Notes: a model not told the origin generated them from the letters alone. Numbered from the stretch's first letter, positions 53,341 to 63,352 are shown. The stretch is DNA of 64,000 nucleotides from Gammaproteobacteria bacterium (GCA_021323735.1 JAJPKM010000036.1:1-64000), one strand, 5' to 3'. Translations and numbers: made by a program.

Positions 53341-53804
53341 ACAAGACCCGCCTCAACGTCTATATCGAGCGTGGCCACGGCAAACGTCTGGATGAACTCG
53401 CGACCATGAAGAACCTCTCTCGCTCCAGTGTCGTGGCCGCGGCGCTTGCCGCCTTCTTATCCCCGGAAGGTGGCGAGCGCCGGGAGGTGGCGACGGCGAA
53501 GCGACTCGATAAGTTGACGCGACAATTCGAGCGGCTCGAACGCGATCAGACGATTCTGATCGAAAGCATGGCGCTCTTCATTCGCTATTACCTGTCGGTG
53601 ACCACTCCCATCTCAGAAGACCACCAGGACGCCGCCCGCGCTTTGGGTCGCGGTCGATTCGAGCAGTTCGTCGATCAACTCGCGCGACATATTCAACGGG
53701 GTGGCAGCTTGGTCCGGGACGTCTGCGAGGAGATACAACCGAGGCAGGGTCTGTCCGGCGACAAGGCTCAGTCCTTCAATTCGGCGGATGAGGTGCGGCA
53801 ATGA
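53337..53804 (+). CDS. CopG/RHH family protein
   Basis: A 155-residue protein. KTRLNVYIERGHGKRLDELA and LSRSSVVAAALAAFLS form the RHH fold, then a long coiled segment (KRLDKLTRQFERLERDQTIL). Such genes sit between traG and trbB in Tn4371-type ICEs and may regulate transfer. Overlaps traG and trbB by 4 bases each. Confidence 0.75.
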   Translation: MNKTRLNVYIERGHGKRLDELATMKNLSRSSVVAAALAAFLSPEGGERREVATAKRLDKLTRQFERLERDQTILIESMALFIRYYLSVTTPISEDHQDAARALGRGRFEQFVDQLARHIQRGGSLVRDVCEEIQPRQGLSGDKAQSFNSADEVRQ

Positions 53805-54793
53805 CCGAGTCGCGCATCCTATCCCTGACCCCCTTAAGCACGGTCATCGACCGTCAGACACGCATGCTGCGAACCGCCTTGGGTCCGGTCATTGGGGCAG
53901 CACTCGATGACCCCGAGATCGTGGAGGTGATGTTAAACCCCGACGGCGCTTTGTGGGTCGACCGACTGGGCAGCGGGCGGTCGCCATCGGGATACGATCT
54001 CTCCCCTGCAGCCGCTGAGCGGATCGTTCGCCTGGTCGCCGCGCATGTTCGCATCGAGGTGCACGCTGGCGCACCCATCGTGTCGGCGGAGCTACCCGAA
54101 ACAGGAGAGCGCTTCGAAGGACTGCTGCCGCCGGTGGTGCGTGCACCGGTCTTTGCTATCCGCAAACGAGCGGCCGGCGTGATCCGACTGGAGCGGTATG
54201 TTGCCGACGGGATTCTGACCCAGCAACACGTCGATTATCTGCGCAGAGCGGTCAAGGACCGCAGCAACATCGTCATTGCCGGCGGTACCTCGACCGGCAA
54301 GACGACGCTCGCCAATGCGCTATTGCAGGAGATGGCAACCACCGGCGATCGAGTCATCCTCTTGGAGGACACGGTCGAGCTGCAGTGCGTGGCCGAGGAT
54401 CACGTGCCGCTGCGCACGAAGCCGGGAGTCGTGTCCATGTCGGAACTCGTGCGCTCGACGCTGCGCTTGCGTCCCGATCGCATCGTCGTCGGCGAAGTGC
54501 GCGGCCGTGAAGCACTCGATCTCTTGAAGGCCTGGGGTACGGGCCATCCAGGCGGTATCGCCACCATTCACGCAGGGTCGGCGTTTGGTGCCCTCACTCG
54601 ATTGGAGCAACTCATCCAAGAGGTCGTGGTGACCGTGCCGCGGGCGCTGATCGCCGAAGCGGTGAACGTCATCGTGTTCATTACCGGCCGCGGCCGGGCG
54701 CGTCGGGTCGAGGACATCCTGAAGGTGAAGGGTCTGGGCGCGGGCGGGTATGAGGTTTCATCGGTTTTCAACTCAACAGGAGCATCGTCATGA
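53801..54793 (+). CDS. trbB: TrbB conjugal transfer ATPase
   Basis: A 330-residue VirB11-type secretion ATPase. Walker A GGTSTGKTTLANAL, Asp box VILLEDTVELQC, Walker B-like PDRIVVGEVRGREALDLL and the His box GTGHPGGIATIHAGS are all present. Hexamer powering pilus assembly. First trb gene, overlap with CopG gene. Confidence 0.92.
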   Translation: MTESRILSLTPLSTVIDRQTRMLRTALGPVIGAALDDPEIVEVMLNPDGALWVDRLGSGRSPSGYDLSPAAAERIVRLVAAHVRIEVHAGAPIVSAELPETGERFEGLLPPVVRAPVFAIRKRAAGVIRLERYVADGILTQQHVDYLRRAVKDRSNIVIAGGTSTGKTTLANALLQEMATTGDRVILLEDTVELQCVAEDHVPLRTKPGVVSMSELVRSTLRLRPDRIVVGEVRGREALDLLKAWGTGHPGGIATIHAGSAFGALTRLEQLIQEVVVTVPRALIAEAVNVIVFITGRGRARRVEDILKVKGLGAGGYEVSSVFNSTGASS

Positions 54794-55128
54794 CGCAGAG
54801 TCGATTCGTCGTCAACGCACAGAAGCGGCTTTCCGGCTTTCTGGCTGTCATCATTGGAACCCTCCTGGCGCTACCGGCTCTGGCGGCCGGCTCCAATATG
54901 CCGTGGGAGGCGCCGCTGCAATCGATTTTGGATTCCATCCAAGGTCCGGTCGCACGCATCGTGGCCGTCATCATCATCGTGATCACCGGGCTGACGCTCG
55001 CCTTCGGTGATACGAGCGGTGGATTTCGCAAACTCATCCAGATCGTCTTTGGGCTGTCCATCGCCTTTGCCGCGTCCTCATTCTTTTTAACGTTCTTCAG
55101 CTTTGCCGGCGGCGCGGTCGTCGCATGA
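54790..55128 (+). CDS. trbC: TrbC pilin precursor
   Basis: A 112-residue VirB2-type prepilin. A long signal peptide (FLAVIIGTLLALPALAAG) ends near an AxA site, and two helices (VARIVAVIIIVITGLTLAFG, VFGLSIAFAASSFFLTFFSF) follow. TraF is the probable cyclising peptidase. Overlaps trbB and trbD. Confidence 0.85.
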   Translation: MTQSRFVVNAQKRLSGFLAVIIGTLLALPALAAGSNMPWEAPLQSILDSIQGPVARIVAVIIIVITGLTLAFGDTSGGFRKLIQIVFGLSIAFAASSFFLTFFSFAGGAVVA

Positions 55129-55394
55129 GCGAGGCACCGTTACTGGACGGCTTCGAAGTGCCGCTGCATCGTTCCCTCACCGAGCCGATCTTCATGGGCG
55201 GCGCGCCGCGCGCGGTGGCGATCGTGAACGGCACGCTCGCGGCCGCGGTCGGGATTGGGCTTCGGCTCTGGCTCGTCGGCATTGCGTTAGGTCTGGTTGG
55301 TCACGTGCTCGCCGTCTGGGGCGCCAAGGCGGACCCACAGTTCATGGAAGTGTTTGCACGGCACGTCAAACACAAAGCATTCCTGGAGCCTTGA
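55125..55394 (+). CDS. trbD: TrbD
   Basis: An 89-residue VirB3-like inner-membrane protein with one hairpin of helices (VGIGLRLWLVGIALGLVGHV) between GFEVPLHRSLTEPIFMGGAP and the conserved DPQFMEVFARHVK. Overlaps trbC. Confidence 0.88.
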   Translation: MSEAPLLDGFEVPLHRSLTEPIFMGGAPRAVAIVNGTLAAAVGIGLRLWLVGIALGLVGHVLAVWGAKADPQFMEVFARHVKHKAFLEP

Positions 55395-55397
55395 ACG

Positions 55398-57824
55398 ATG
55401 TTTCGTCTGGCTGAATACCGAGAACGCCCGTCCTGTCTGGCCGATTACCTTCCCTGGGCCGGTCTCGTGGCTCCTGGAGTCGTACTCAACAAAGACGGCA
55501 GCTTCCAACGCACTGCGCGGTTCCGCGGACCGGACCTCGACAGCGCGACGATGAGCGAGCTGATTGCGACTACCGCCCCGATCAACAATGCGCTCAAGCG
55601 CTTAGGAAGCGGCTGGGCATTGTTCGTGGAGGCGGAGAGGCGCGCCGCGTCCGGCTATCCGACCTCGACATTTCCCGATCCGCTGTCGTGGCTGATCGAG
55701 GAGGAGCGCCGCGGGGCGTTCGAGGCTGCGGGATCTCACTTCGAAAGCAACTATTTTCTGACAACGACCTATCTACCGCCAGCAGAGACCCAGGCCCGTG
55801 CCGGTCAGCTCTTGCTCGAAACCGAAGAGAAGTCCGGCGTTGATTGGCGAGAGCAGCTCGCCCGCTTCATCACGGAAACAGATCGATTCTTGACGCTATT
55901 CGAAGGCGTCATGCCGGAGATCGGTTGGCTGTCGGATGCCGAGGTTCTGACCTATCTGCACTCGACCGTTTCGAGTCAGAACCACCCGATCGACGTTCCG
56001 GAGGTAGCGTTCCACCTGGATGCCTTGCTGTCAGATCAACCTCTGACGGCGGGTCTCGCGCCCCTGTTGGGGGATCAGCATATTCGAGTGGTGACGGTGC
56101 GCGGATTTCCAACCTCCACCTGGCCGGGGCTGCTGGACGAGCTGAATCGTTTGGCCTTCCCCTACCGATGGGTGACGCGCTTTTTGCTCTTGGACAAAGC
56201 CGACGCGGAACGCGAGCTGGTTCGGCTGCGCCGGCAATGGTTCGCCAAGCGCAAGAACATCGTGGCGCTTCTGCGAGAAACCATTTTTCAGCAGGAGAGT
56301 CCCTTGGTTGACTCCGATGCCGACAACAAAGCGGCGGACGCGGACGCCGCGCTGCAGGAGCTCGGGAGCGATGCTGTGGCCTACGGCTACGTGACGGCGA
56401 CGGTTGTTGTCATGGATGCGAGCGCCGCTGCGGCCGATGACAAGCGCAAAGCCATCGAACGGGTGATCCAAGGTCGGGGGTTCGTGACCATCGCCGAGAC
56501 CTTCAACGCCGTCGAGGCGTGGCTGTCATCCATCCCGGGGCATGTGTACGCCAACGTGCGCCAGCCCGTGATCTCCACATTGAACCTCGCACATCTCATG
56601 CCGATTTCGGCGGTGTGGGCGGGCCCGAGTCTCAATGCTCACCTGATCGCACCACCTCTCATGGTGACCCGTACCGCCGGCTCGACCCCGTTTCGCCTAG
56701 GTCTCCATATCGGCGATGTGGGCCACACCTTGATCGTGGGTCCCACCGGTGCCGGTAAATCGGTGCTGCTCACGATGCTGATTCTGCAGTTTCGTCGGTA
56801 TACGGGCGCCAGAATCTTTGTCTTCGACAAAGGCGGATCGGCGCGTGCCACGATCTTAGGCTTAGGCGGCGAGCACTACGACCTCGGTGCCGAGGGCGCC
56901 ATTGCCTTCCAGCCGCTCGCCCGGATCGATGACGATACGGCGCGAGCCTGGGCCGCCGAGTGGATCGCGGGCCTCTTGAGCCATGAGCAGGTCGAGATCA
57001 CACCCGAAACGAAGGATATGGTGTGGTCGGCGCTCGGCAGTTTGGCCTCCGCGCCCATCGCAGAGCGCACGCTCACCGGCCTCTCGGTGCTATTGCAATC
57101 GAATCGCCTGCGCCAGGCCCTGCAGCCGTACACCCTCACGGGTCCATACGGCCGACTGCTCGATGCCGATCAAGATCGCTTAGGTCAGGGCGATGTTCAG
57201 GGATTCGAGATGGAGGAGCTGATGCACGGCAAGAGCGCCGTGTTGCCGGTGCTGACCTATCTCTTCCGTCGGCTCGAGGAACGATTTGACGGCCCTCCAA
57301 CGCTCCTGATTCTCGATGAGGCCTGGGTGTTTCTCGATGATCCTCTCTTTTCGAGTCGCATCCGCGAATGGCTGAAGACGCTGCGCAAGCGCAATGTCTC
57401 GGTAATCTTCGCCACCCAGTCGCTCGCGGACATCGAGCGCTCGCCCATTGCACCGGCGCTTATCGAAAGCTGCCCCAGTCGGATCTTTCTGCCGTCACCG
57501 CAGGCGCCGGAGCCGCAGCTACGGGGGATTTATGAGAGCTTCGGCCTCAATGACCGGCAGATTGACATTATTGCCCGCGCTACCCCGAAGCGCGACTACT
57601 ACTACCAGTCCCGGCTCGGTGTCCGGCTATTCGATTTGGATCTTGGGCCTATTGCGCTCGCGTTTGCAGGGGCCTCGAGACCGGAAGACCAGCGCGCGAT
57701 GGATCGATTGTTAGCCGAACAGGGCACGCGACGCTTCGCCGCCGCGTGGCTACAGCATAAAGGTTTGGAGTGGGCCGCGACTCTTGCTGCCCAGTTTTCA
57801 CTGTCAACGGAGAAATCACCATGA
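55398..57824 (+). CDS. trbE: TrbE conjugal transfer ATPase
   Basis: An 808-residue VirB4-type ATPase. Walker A is IVGPTGAGKSVLLTML, Walker B is LLILDEAWVFLDD, and FATQSLADIERS follows. Energises assembly of the mating-pair channel. Begins 4 bases after trbD and overlaps trbJ by 4. Confidence 0.93.
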   Translation: MFRLAEYRERPSCLADYLPWAGLVAPGVVLNKDGSFQRTARFRGPDLDSATMSELIATTAPINNALKRLGSGWALFVEAERRAASGYPTSTFPDPLSWLIEEERRGAFEAAGSHFESNYFLTTTYLPPAETQARAGQLLLETEEKSGVDWREQLARFITETDRFLTLFEGVMPEIGWLSDAEVLTYLHSTVSSQNHPIDVPEVAFHLDALLSDQPLTAGLAPLLGDQHIRVVTVRGFPTSTWPGLLDELNRLAFPYRWVTRFLLLDKADAERELVRLRRQWFAKRKNIVALLRETIFQQESPLVDSDADNKAADADAALQELGSDAVAYGYVTATVVVMDASAAAADDKRKAIERVIQGRGFVTIAETFNAVEAWLSSIPGHVYANVRQPVISTLNLAHLMPISAVWAGPSLNAHLIAPPLMVTRTAGSTPFRLGLHIGDVGHTLIVGPTGAGKSVLLTMLILQFRRYTGARIFVFDKGGSARATILGLGGEHYDLGAEGAIAFQPLARIDDDTARAWAAEWIAGLLSHEQVEITPETKDMVWSALGSLASAPIAERTLTGLSVLLQSNRLRQALQPYTLTGPYGRLLDADQDRLGQGDVQGFEMEELMHGKSAVLPVLTYLFRRLEERFDGPPTLLILDEAWVFLDDPLFSSRIREWLKTLRKRNVSVIFATQSLADIERSPIAPALIESCPSRIFLPSPQAPEPQLRGIYESFGLNDRQIDIIARATPKRDYYYQSRLGVRLFDLDLGPIALAFAGASRPEDQRAMDRLLAEQGTRRFAAAWLQHKGLEWAATLAAQFSLSTEKSP

Positions 57825-58549
57825 AGAAGCTATCCATCGTGGCATCAATCTGTCTCTTGGCGGCATTCACCCTGCCGGTGCGCGCTCAGTGGGTTGTCAT
57901 CGACCCCGCCAACTTGTTGCAAACCACCATTACTGCGCTGCGCTCCCTGCAGCAGATCGAAAACCAGATTCAACAGCTCGCCAACGAAGCGCAAATGTTG
58001 GAGAACGACGCGAAGAATCTGAAGTCCCTAAACTTCAGCTCCTTGAGCCAACTGCAGGCGACACTCGCGACGACAAATCAGCTTCTCGCCCAGGCACAAG
58101 GGGTGAGTTTCACACTCGCCCGAGCCCAGCAACAGTTCGCCCAGTTCTATCCCGCGAGCTATGGCCGCTCGATGAGCCAAACCCAGATGGCCTCCGATGC
58201 CTTGCAACGACTGACCAACTCCCAAAACGCCTTACAGTCCTCGATCAGCATGCAAGCACAATCGGCGCAGAACGTCAGCAGCGACCAGTCCGTGCTGACG
58301 AGCCTCGTGAGCCAGAGTCAATCCGCGGGCGGGGCACTGCAGGTAACCCAGGCGACCAATCAACTCCTGGCGTTGCAAGTACGACAGGCCATGCAGGATC
58401 AGCAGTTGCGCGTGACACAGGATCGTGCGACCGCCCTCGAACAAGCGCGCGCCGTAGCGGCGGAAGCGCGGGCCCGCGCGGTGCGATTGCAGTTCACAAC
58501 GCCGGGAGTCAATTACACGCCGCAACCTGTTCACTTCTACGGTCCTTGA
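57821..58549 (+). CDS. trbJ: TrbJ
   Basis: A 242-residue periplasmic protein of the VirB5/TrbJ family. Signal peptide (SIVASICLLAAFTLPVRAQ), then the family opening VVIDPANLLQTTITALRSLQ and long Gln-rich coiled coils. Overlaps trbE by ATGA. The usual small trbK after trbJ is absent. Confidence 0.85.
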   Translation: MKKLSIVASICLLAAFTLPVRAQWVVIDPANLLQTTITALRSLQQIENQIQQLANEAQMLENDAKNLKSLNFSSLSQLQATLATTNQLLAQAQGVSFTLARAQQQFAQFYPASYGRSMSQTQMASDALQRLTNSQNALQSSISMQAQSAQNVSSDQSVLTSLVSQSQSAGGALQVTQATNQLLALQVRQAMQDQQLRVTQDRATALEQARAVAAEARARAVRLQFTTPGVNYTPQPVHFYGP

Positions 58550-58614
58550 GAGGCCAGCAGTGACAGTCAATTACCCAAGATCACGGCCGCCAACCAAGCA
58601 ACGGGGATTCATTC

Positions 58615-59868
58615 GTGAATAACCTCTCGGTCATCGACAGTTTCACGGACGTGTTCTCGCGCTACATCGACAGCGGGTTTGGGCTCCTGCACGGCGAAGT
58701 TGCCTGGCTCACCGGAATTCTCGTCGCGCTCGATATCACGCTGGCGGGACTCTTTTGGGCGATGGGCGGCCATGAGGATGTGATCGCGAAGCTCATCAAG
58801 AAGACGCTCTACGTCGGTGCGTTCGCCTTTATCTTGAATAACTTCAATTCGCTGTCCGGAATCATCTTCCGGTCCTTCGCCGGCCTGGGGCTCGAGGCCA
58901 CCGGATCAGCTATCACCCAGGCGCAGCTCCTGCAGCCTGGCCGGCTTGCGGCCATCGGCGTGACGGCGGCGCAGCCGCTGATGACTCAGATCGGTCAACT
59001 CTCAGGGTTCCCGGACGTATTCTTGAATCTCGACACGATTGCCGTGTTGCTCCTCACCTGGCTCGTCGTGATCGCAAGCTTCTTCATCCTTGCCGTTCAA
59101 CTGTTTGTCACACTGATCGAATTCAAGCTGACGACGCTGGCGGGCTTCGTACTAGTGCCTTTTGCACTGTGGAACAAAACGGCGTTCCTGGCCGAGCGCG
59201 TCCTCGGGAATGTCATTTCGGCCGGTATCAAGGTCTTGGTGCTTGCCGTGATTGTCGGCATCGGTTCCAGCATCTTCGGACAATTCACGCCTCCCGCCGG
59301 CGCGACGCCGACGATCGATACCGCGCTGGCCCTGATGTTGGCTTCAATCGCGCTGTTTGGACTCGGGATCTTCGGTCCGGGGATTGCGACCGGACTCGTG
59401 TCAGGCGCCCCCCAACTCGGCGCGGGCGCCGCGGCCGGCACACTCCTGGGTGCCGGTGGATTGGCGGTTGCCGGCGGTGCGGCAACGATCGGTGCCGCAC
59501 GTCTTGCCACCAGCGCTGCGGGAACCGGTGTTCGCGCCGCCTCCTCGATGGTAAAGGGCGCGCGCAGCGCTTATTCACAGAGCGCCACCGCCTCGGGTGC
59601 CTCTGGTGCCCGGGCGATGGGTGCCGGCCTCGCGGGAGTCGGCCGCGCCGGCGCCGAGTCTGTTGGTAACGCTGCCAAAAGCTGGGCGAAACGCGCCACC
59701 GGCGGCGCAGGCGCGAGCACCAACGACAGCGGCTCTACGCCGAACTGGGCGCAGCAGCTGCAAAGACGGCAACACGTTGAACGCGGCGTCTCTACGGCGG
59801 CGCAAGCCCTGCGATCCGGCGAACACGGTGGGTCGGGAGCTAATCCGTCACTACGAGAAGGGGAGTAA
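58615..59868 (+). CDS. trbL: TrbL
   Basis: A 417-residue VirB6-like inner-membrane protein with about six helices up to residue 260, then a low-complexity Ala/Gly/Ser-rich cytoplasmic tail. GHEDVIAKLIKKTLYVGAFA and VLLLTWLVVIASFFILAVQL are conserved TrbL blocks. GTG start 66 bases after trbJ, in the place where trbK is usual. Confidence 0.88.
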   Translation: MNNLSVIDSFTDVFSRYIDSGFGLLHGEVAWLTGILVALDITLAGLFWAMGGHEDVIAKLIKKTLYVGAFAFILNNFNSLSGIIFRSFAGLGLEATGSAITQAQLLQPGRLAAIGVTAAQPLMTQIGQLSGFPDVFLNLDTIAVLLLTWLVVIASFFILAVQLFVTLIEFKLTTLAGFVLVPFALWNKTAFLAERVLGNVISAGIKVLVLAVIVGIGSSIFGQFTPPAGATPTIDTALALMLASIALFGLGIFGPGIATGLVSGAPQLGAGAAAGTLLGAGGLAVAGGAATIGAARLATSAAGTGVRAASSMVKGARSAYSQSATASGASGARAMGAGLAGVGRAGAESVGNAAKSWAKRATGGAGASTNDSGSTPNWAQQLQRRQHVERGVSTAAQALRSGEHGGSGANPSLREGE

Positions 59869-59871
59869 GGG

Positions 59872-60582
59872 ATGACATTCAAACGATCCAGTGTGCGGTA
59901 CTCGACCACGCCGGAACCATCGACTCCCTACCAGGCAGCACAGCAGCTCTGGGATGAGCGAATCGGGTCTGCACGGGTACAAGCCCGAAATTGGCGACTC
60001 ATGGCCTTCGGGTGCTTGAGTCTCGCCTTCGTGATTGCCGCAGGACTCATCTGGCAATCCAGCCGATCGCACATCACGCCCTACGTCGTCGAAGTCGATC
60101 ATCTGGGCGACGTCAAAGCGGTCGGGCCCGCGGCCGAAGCCTACCGGCCGACGGATGCGCTCATTGCGCATCATTTGGAGCGATTCATGCGCGATGTGCG
60201 CTCCGTGCCGCTCGATCCCATCGTGCTCCGCGATGACTGGCTTGAAGCCTACGATTACACGACGGAACGCGGCGCGATGACCTTGAATGAGTACGCACGC
60301 GCCAATGATCCCTTCGCGCATGTCGGTCAGACCTCGATCGCGATCGAGGTCACGAGCATCGTGCGGGCCTCGGATACCTCATTTCAGGTTCGCTGGATCG
60401 AACGCAGCTTCGCCAATGGGGCACCGACCACAACGGAGCGTTGGACGGCGATTTTGTCGATCGTCATACGGCCGCCGGCGGATGTGCAACGTTTGCGTAA
60501 AAACCCCTTGGGTCTGTACGTCGATGGACTGAATTGGAGCCGGGAACTAGGAACCGCCGCGAGCGAAAGGAGTGAGCCATGA
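59872..60582 (+). CDS. trbF: TrbF
   Basis: A 236-residue VirB8-like protein. TM helix at about 45-61 (CLSLAFVIAAGLIWQSS) then a periplasmic NTF2-like domain including HITPYVVEVDHLGDVKAVGP and RWTAILSIVIRPPADVQRLR. Starts 3 bases after trbL, overlaps trbG. Confidence 0.9.
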   Translation: MTFKRSSVRYSTTPEPSTPYQAAQQLWDERIGSARVQARNWRLMAFGCLSLAFVIAAGLIWQSSRSHITPYVVEVDHLGDVKAVGPAAEAYRPTDALIAHHLERFMRDVRSVPLDPIVLRDDWLEAYDYTTERGAMTLNEYARANDPFAHVGQTSIAIEVTSIVRASDTSFQVRWIERSFANGAPTTTERWTAILSIVIRPPADVQRLRKNPLGLYVDGLNWSRELGTAASERSEP

Positions 60583-61577
60583 AGATGAGCAACAGATTGC
60601 TTGGTGGGATCGCCATAGCAGCTATCACGATCGCCGGTTGCGCCGGCAAGCCGCCACGAGATATTCCGCTCGATGAGCCGGTTGCGGCCGTGAAGATCGC
60701 CGACCCTCCAAAGCCGGTGGAGATCGTGGAGGTTCCCAAGATCTTACCGCTGCCAGGTCAACTGAAACCGGTACCGGCGGCGACAACCGCCGCTCCCGAA
60801 CCGGGTGATCCTCAAGATCGGGTCAAGCATGCGAACGCAACCGCCCGGGTCGAGCCATCGCGGCAGAACTATTTGAACGCCACCCAGGTGTGGCCCTATA
60901 GCCCGGACGCGCTGTACCAGGTGTATGCGGCGCCCGAGAAGATCACTGACATTGCTCTTGAGACAGGGGAAGAGATCACTTCGGTATCGGCCGGTGACAC
61001 GGTGCGTTGGGTGGTGGGGGATACCACCAGCGGCACGGGCGCGAGCCAGCGGGTGCATATCCTAGTCAAGCCGATCCGGACTGATTTGAAAACGAATCTC
61101 GTCATCAACACCAATCGCCGGACCTACCATCTGGAACTGACGGCGACAGCAGATACCTGGATGGCGTCGGTTTCCTGGCAATATCCGCTGGACCAACTTG
61201 CCGTTCTCCGCGGCGCGAATTTGCACGCCGAAGCCGTTGCGCCCGTCACGGATGCAATCGCAGTCGACCGGTTGAACTTCCGTTACGAAATCACCGGAGC
61301 TAGCCCCTCCTGGCGACCACTGCGCGCCTTTGATGACGGCAACAAGGTCTACGTGCAATTCCCCGCCGGTATCGCCCAGGGTGAGATGCCGCCGCTCTTC
61401 ATTGTCGGAAACGGTGAGAAAACCGAATTGGTTAACTACCGTGTGCGATCGCCGTACTACATCGTCGATCGCCTGTTTGGGATCGCAGAACTACGCTTAG
61501 GCGGCAAGGACGCGCAAGTCGTGCGTATCAGCCGCACCGAGCTCGTTAGCGCCAACGATTCGAGCGGCCGTCGATGA
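60579..61577 (+). CDS. trbG: TrbG
   Basis: A 332-residue VirB9-like outer-membrane-associated protein with a signal peptide and lipobox-like IAAITIAGC. NYLNATQVWPYSPDALYQVY and RRTYHLELTATADTWMASVS are family blocks. Forms the core complex with TrbI. Overlaps trbF and trbI. Confidence 0.9.
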   Translation: MKMSNRLLGGIAIAAITIAGCAGKPPRDIPLDEPVAAVKIADPPKPVEIVEVPKILPLPGQLKPVPAATTAAPEPGDPQDRVKHANATARVEPSRQNYLNATQVWPYSPDALYQVYAAPEKITDIALETGEEITSVSAGDTVRWVVGDTTSGTGASQRVHILVKPIRTDLKTNLVINTNRRTYHLELTATADTWMASVSWQYPLDQLAVLRGANLHAEAVAPVTDAIAVDRLNFRYEITGASPSWRPLRAFDDGNKVYVQFPAGIAQGEMPPLFIVGNGEKTELVNYRVRSPYYIVDRLFGIAELRLGGKDAQVVRISRTELVSANDSSGRR

Positions 61578-62818
61578 GCGACGGCACCCCAAAAGAGGAT
61601 CCGGCGACGCTCGCGCTGCGCGCCTCCCCGCGTCCAGTCACCCGATTGAATCGGCGCACTATCGCCGCTCTCATGGGTGGAGTGGGATTGATCGTGTTCC
61701 TGGCAACAATGTGGGCGCTACAACCCAAACGTGCCAAGAAAGCGGATACGGGGCCGGAGCTGCGGGCAACTCAACAGGTCACCCATGCGGACGGATTGCA
61801 AACGCTGCCGCGGGACTATGCAAGCATCCCGAGGGTCCCGCGGCTCGGGCCGCCCGCGGGGGAGTTCGGTCGGCCTGTGTTACGTGAGGAACATGCTGCC
61901 GGTATTACATCTGAGGCTGTCCAATCCGATTTTCGCCCGAATTCGGAGGTGGACGCCGACCGGGTCGCGAGACTTCGAATACAAGACGAGGCGGAAGCTG
62001 CGGCGAAGGCACAAGTCTTCTTCCAGACCGGGAAGCACGGGCGAGATGCTGAAAACGCAGCGGACTCCTCTCCGCGAACCAGGCCGCTGTCGGAGCCGGG
62101 TTTGCCTGAGACGCCACCCGGTGCAGCGGCGCCGGGAGCGTCTCGCGATGACGTCCTCGATCAAAACCAGCAGGATCACAAGCAGTCATTCATCAATCGC
62201 GGCTCTGATCCCAAGATCTACAGTTCCGCGTCGCTTCAGACGCCGCGATCGCCGTATCAAATCATGGCAGGCACGATTATTCCAGCGGCCTTGGTAACGG
62301 GAATCAATTCGGACTTGCCCGGCGAAATCATCGCGACGGTCACGCAGAACGTCTACGACACAGTAACGGGCCGGTACCTGTTGCTGCCCCAGGGGTCACG
62401 CCTTCTCGGTCAATACGACAGCCAGGTGACCTACGGTCAGCGTCGAGTACTACTTGTCTGGACGCGGCTCCTGATGCCGGATGGATCATCCATCGTGCTC
62501 GAGCGGTTGCCGGGCGTCGATGGCGCCGGGTATTCCGGTGTCGAGGATGGCGTGAACTGGCACTGGGGGCGTATTTTCGCCGGTGCCGCGCTGACGACGT
62601 TGCTGGGGGTCAATGCTCAGCTCGTTGCTGCGAATACCAACACTAATTCCGGTTCCATCGTCATTGCCACGCGTCAGAGCGCGCAGGACTCTGTCAATCA
62701 AGTCGGGCAGCAGATAACCCGCAAGAACTTGAGTGTTCAGCCGACCTTGACCGCAAGGCCAGGGTTGCCACTGAACGTGATCGTCAATAAGGACATCGTC
62801 CTTCGACCATACTCGTAA
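61574..62818 (+). CDS. trbI: TrbI
   Basis: A 414-residue VirB10-like protein. N-terminal TM helix (AALMGGVGLIVFLATMWAL), Pro-rich linker to about 220, then a C-terminal beta-barrel domain starting YQIMAGTIIPAALVTGINSD and containing RYLLLPQGSRLLGQYDS. Spans the envelope and gates the channel. Last trb gene. Confidence 0.92.
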   Translation: MSDGTPKEDPATLALRASPRPVTRLNRRTIAALMGGVGLIVFLATMWALQPKRAKKADTGPELRATQQVTHADGLQTLPRDYASIPRVPRLGPPAGEFGRPVLREEHAAGITSEAVQSDFRPNSEVDADRVARLRIQDEAEAAAKAQVFFQTGKHGRDAENAADSSPRTRPLSEPGLPETPPGAAAPGASRDDVLDQNQQDHKQSFINRGSDPKIYSSASLQTPRSPYQIMAGTIIPAALVTGINSDLPGEIIATVTQNVYDTVTGRYLLLPQGSRLLGQYDSQVTYGQRRVLLVWTRLLMPDGSSIVLERLPGVDGAGYSGVEDGVNWHWGRIFAGAALTTLLGVNAQLVAANTNTNSGSIVIATRQSAQDSVNQVGQQITRKNLSVQPTLTARPGLPLNVIVNKDIVLRPYS

Positions 62819-62838
62819 TGCAAGGGGAGTAGAGCCGC

Positions 62839-63069
62839 ATGAAACTGAAGATTGGACCGCTGCCAAATCCTGAGAAAGTCAAACTTCTGGTGCAAATATC
62901 GGTCGAGTTGAAGGAGAGTCTCGATCAGTACGCGCAGCTCCACTCCCAGCAGAGTGGCCGAAAAGTGGATGCGGCGACGTTGATTCCGTACATGCTGAAG
63001 TTGTTCCTCGATCGCGATCGAGGATTTCGGTCGATGCGCCGGTCGTCGCAAACGCCGACCGACCAGTAG
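62839..63069 (+). CDS. DUF2274 family protein
   Basis: A 76-residue protein matching DUF2274 (KLKIGPLPNPEKVKLLVQIS, VDAATLIPYMLKLFLDRDRG). RHH-like fold, regularly placed after trbI. AGGGGAGTAGAGCC precedes the start. Function unknown, perhaps regulation of transfer. Confidence 0.85.
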   Translation: MKLKIGPLPNPEKVKLLVQISVELKESLDQYAQLHSQQSGRKVDAATLIPYMLKLFLDRDRGFRSMRRSSQTPTDQ

Positions 63070-63352
63070 CTGAGAACGATTCCGATCGAATTTCAGCTGC
63101 AGCCTTGGCCGCAAGCCTAGCGCGATCAGCAGAAGCAACGATGATCCGCGCATGCTCGAGAAAGATTTCGCCCGCGGACGTCAACTTAGATCCTCGTGTT
63201 GAGCGGTCAAATAGACGGACACCCAAATCTTGTTCGAGTGCGCGAATGGCGCGTGACAATGGTGACTGCTCTATTCCGATGCGCTGGGCGGCACGCGAGA
63301 AATGTCGTTCCTCGGCAACCGCAACGAAATATCTAAGATGCCGGAATTCCAC
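63070..63352 (-). pseudogene. Truncated LysR-family regulator
   Basis: From GTG 63352 the sequence reads VEFRHLRYFVAVAEERHFSR, IEQSPLSRAIRALEQDLGVR and LTSAGEIFLEHARII, an intact N-terminal wHTH of a LysR regulator. After about 90 residues homology ends near 63080, next to the DUF2274 stop, and no ligand-binding domain follows. Either deletion at the ICE edge removed it or the gene was cut by integration. Confidence 0.75.

Larger units (their letters stand above)
15517..63069. mobile_element. Accessory region: defence island plus Tn4371-like ICE backbone
   Basis: From the 3' end of tRNA-Arg onwards every gene is of accessory type: phosphorothioation and restriction genes, then radC, repA/parA, relaxase, traG and trbBCDEJLFGI. 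The backbone order matches Tn4371-family and RK2-like ICEs. Edges are inferred: no copy of the tRNA-Arg 3' end was seen near the right side and no integrase is present, so the true limits may lie elsewhere. Confidence 0.6.
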
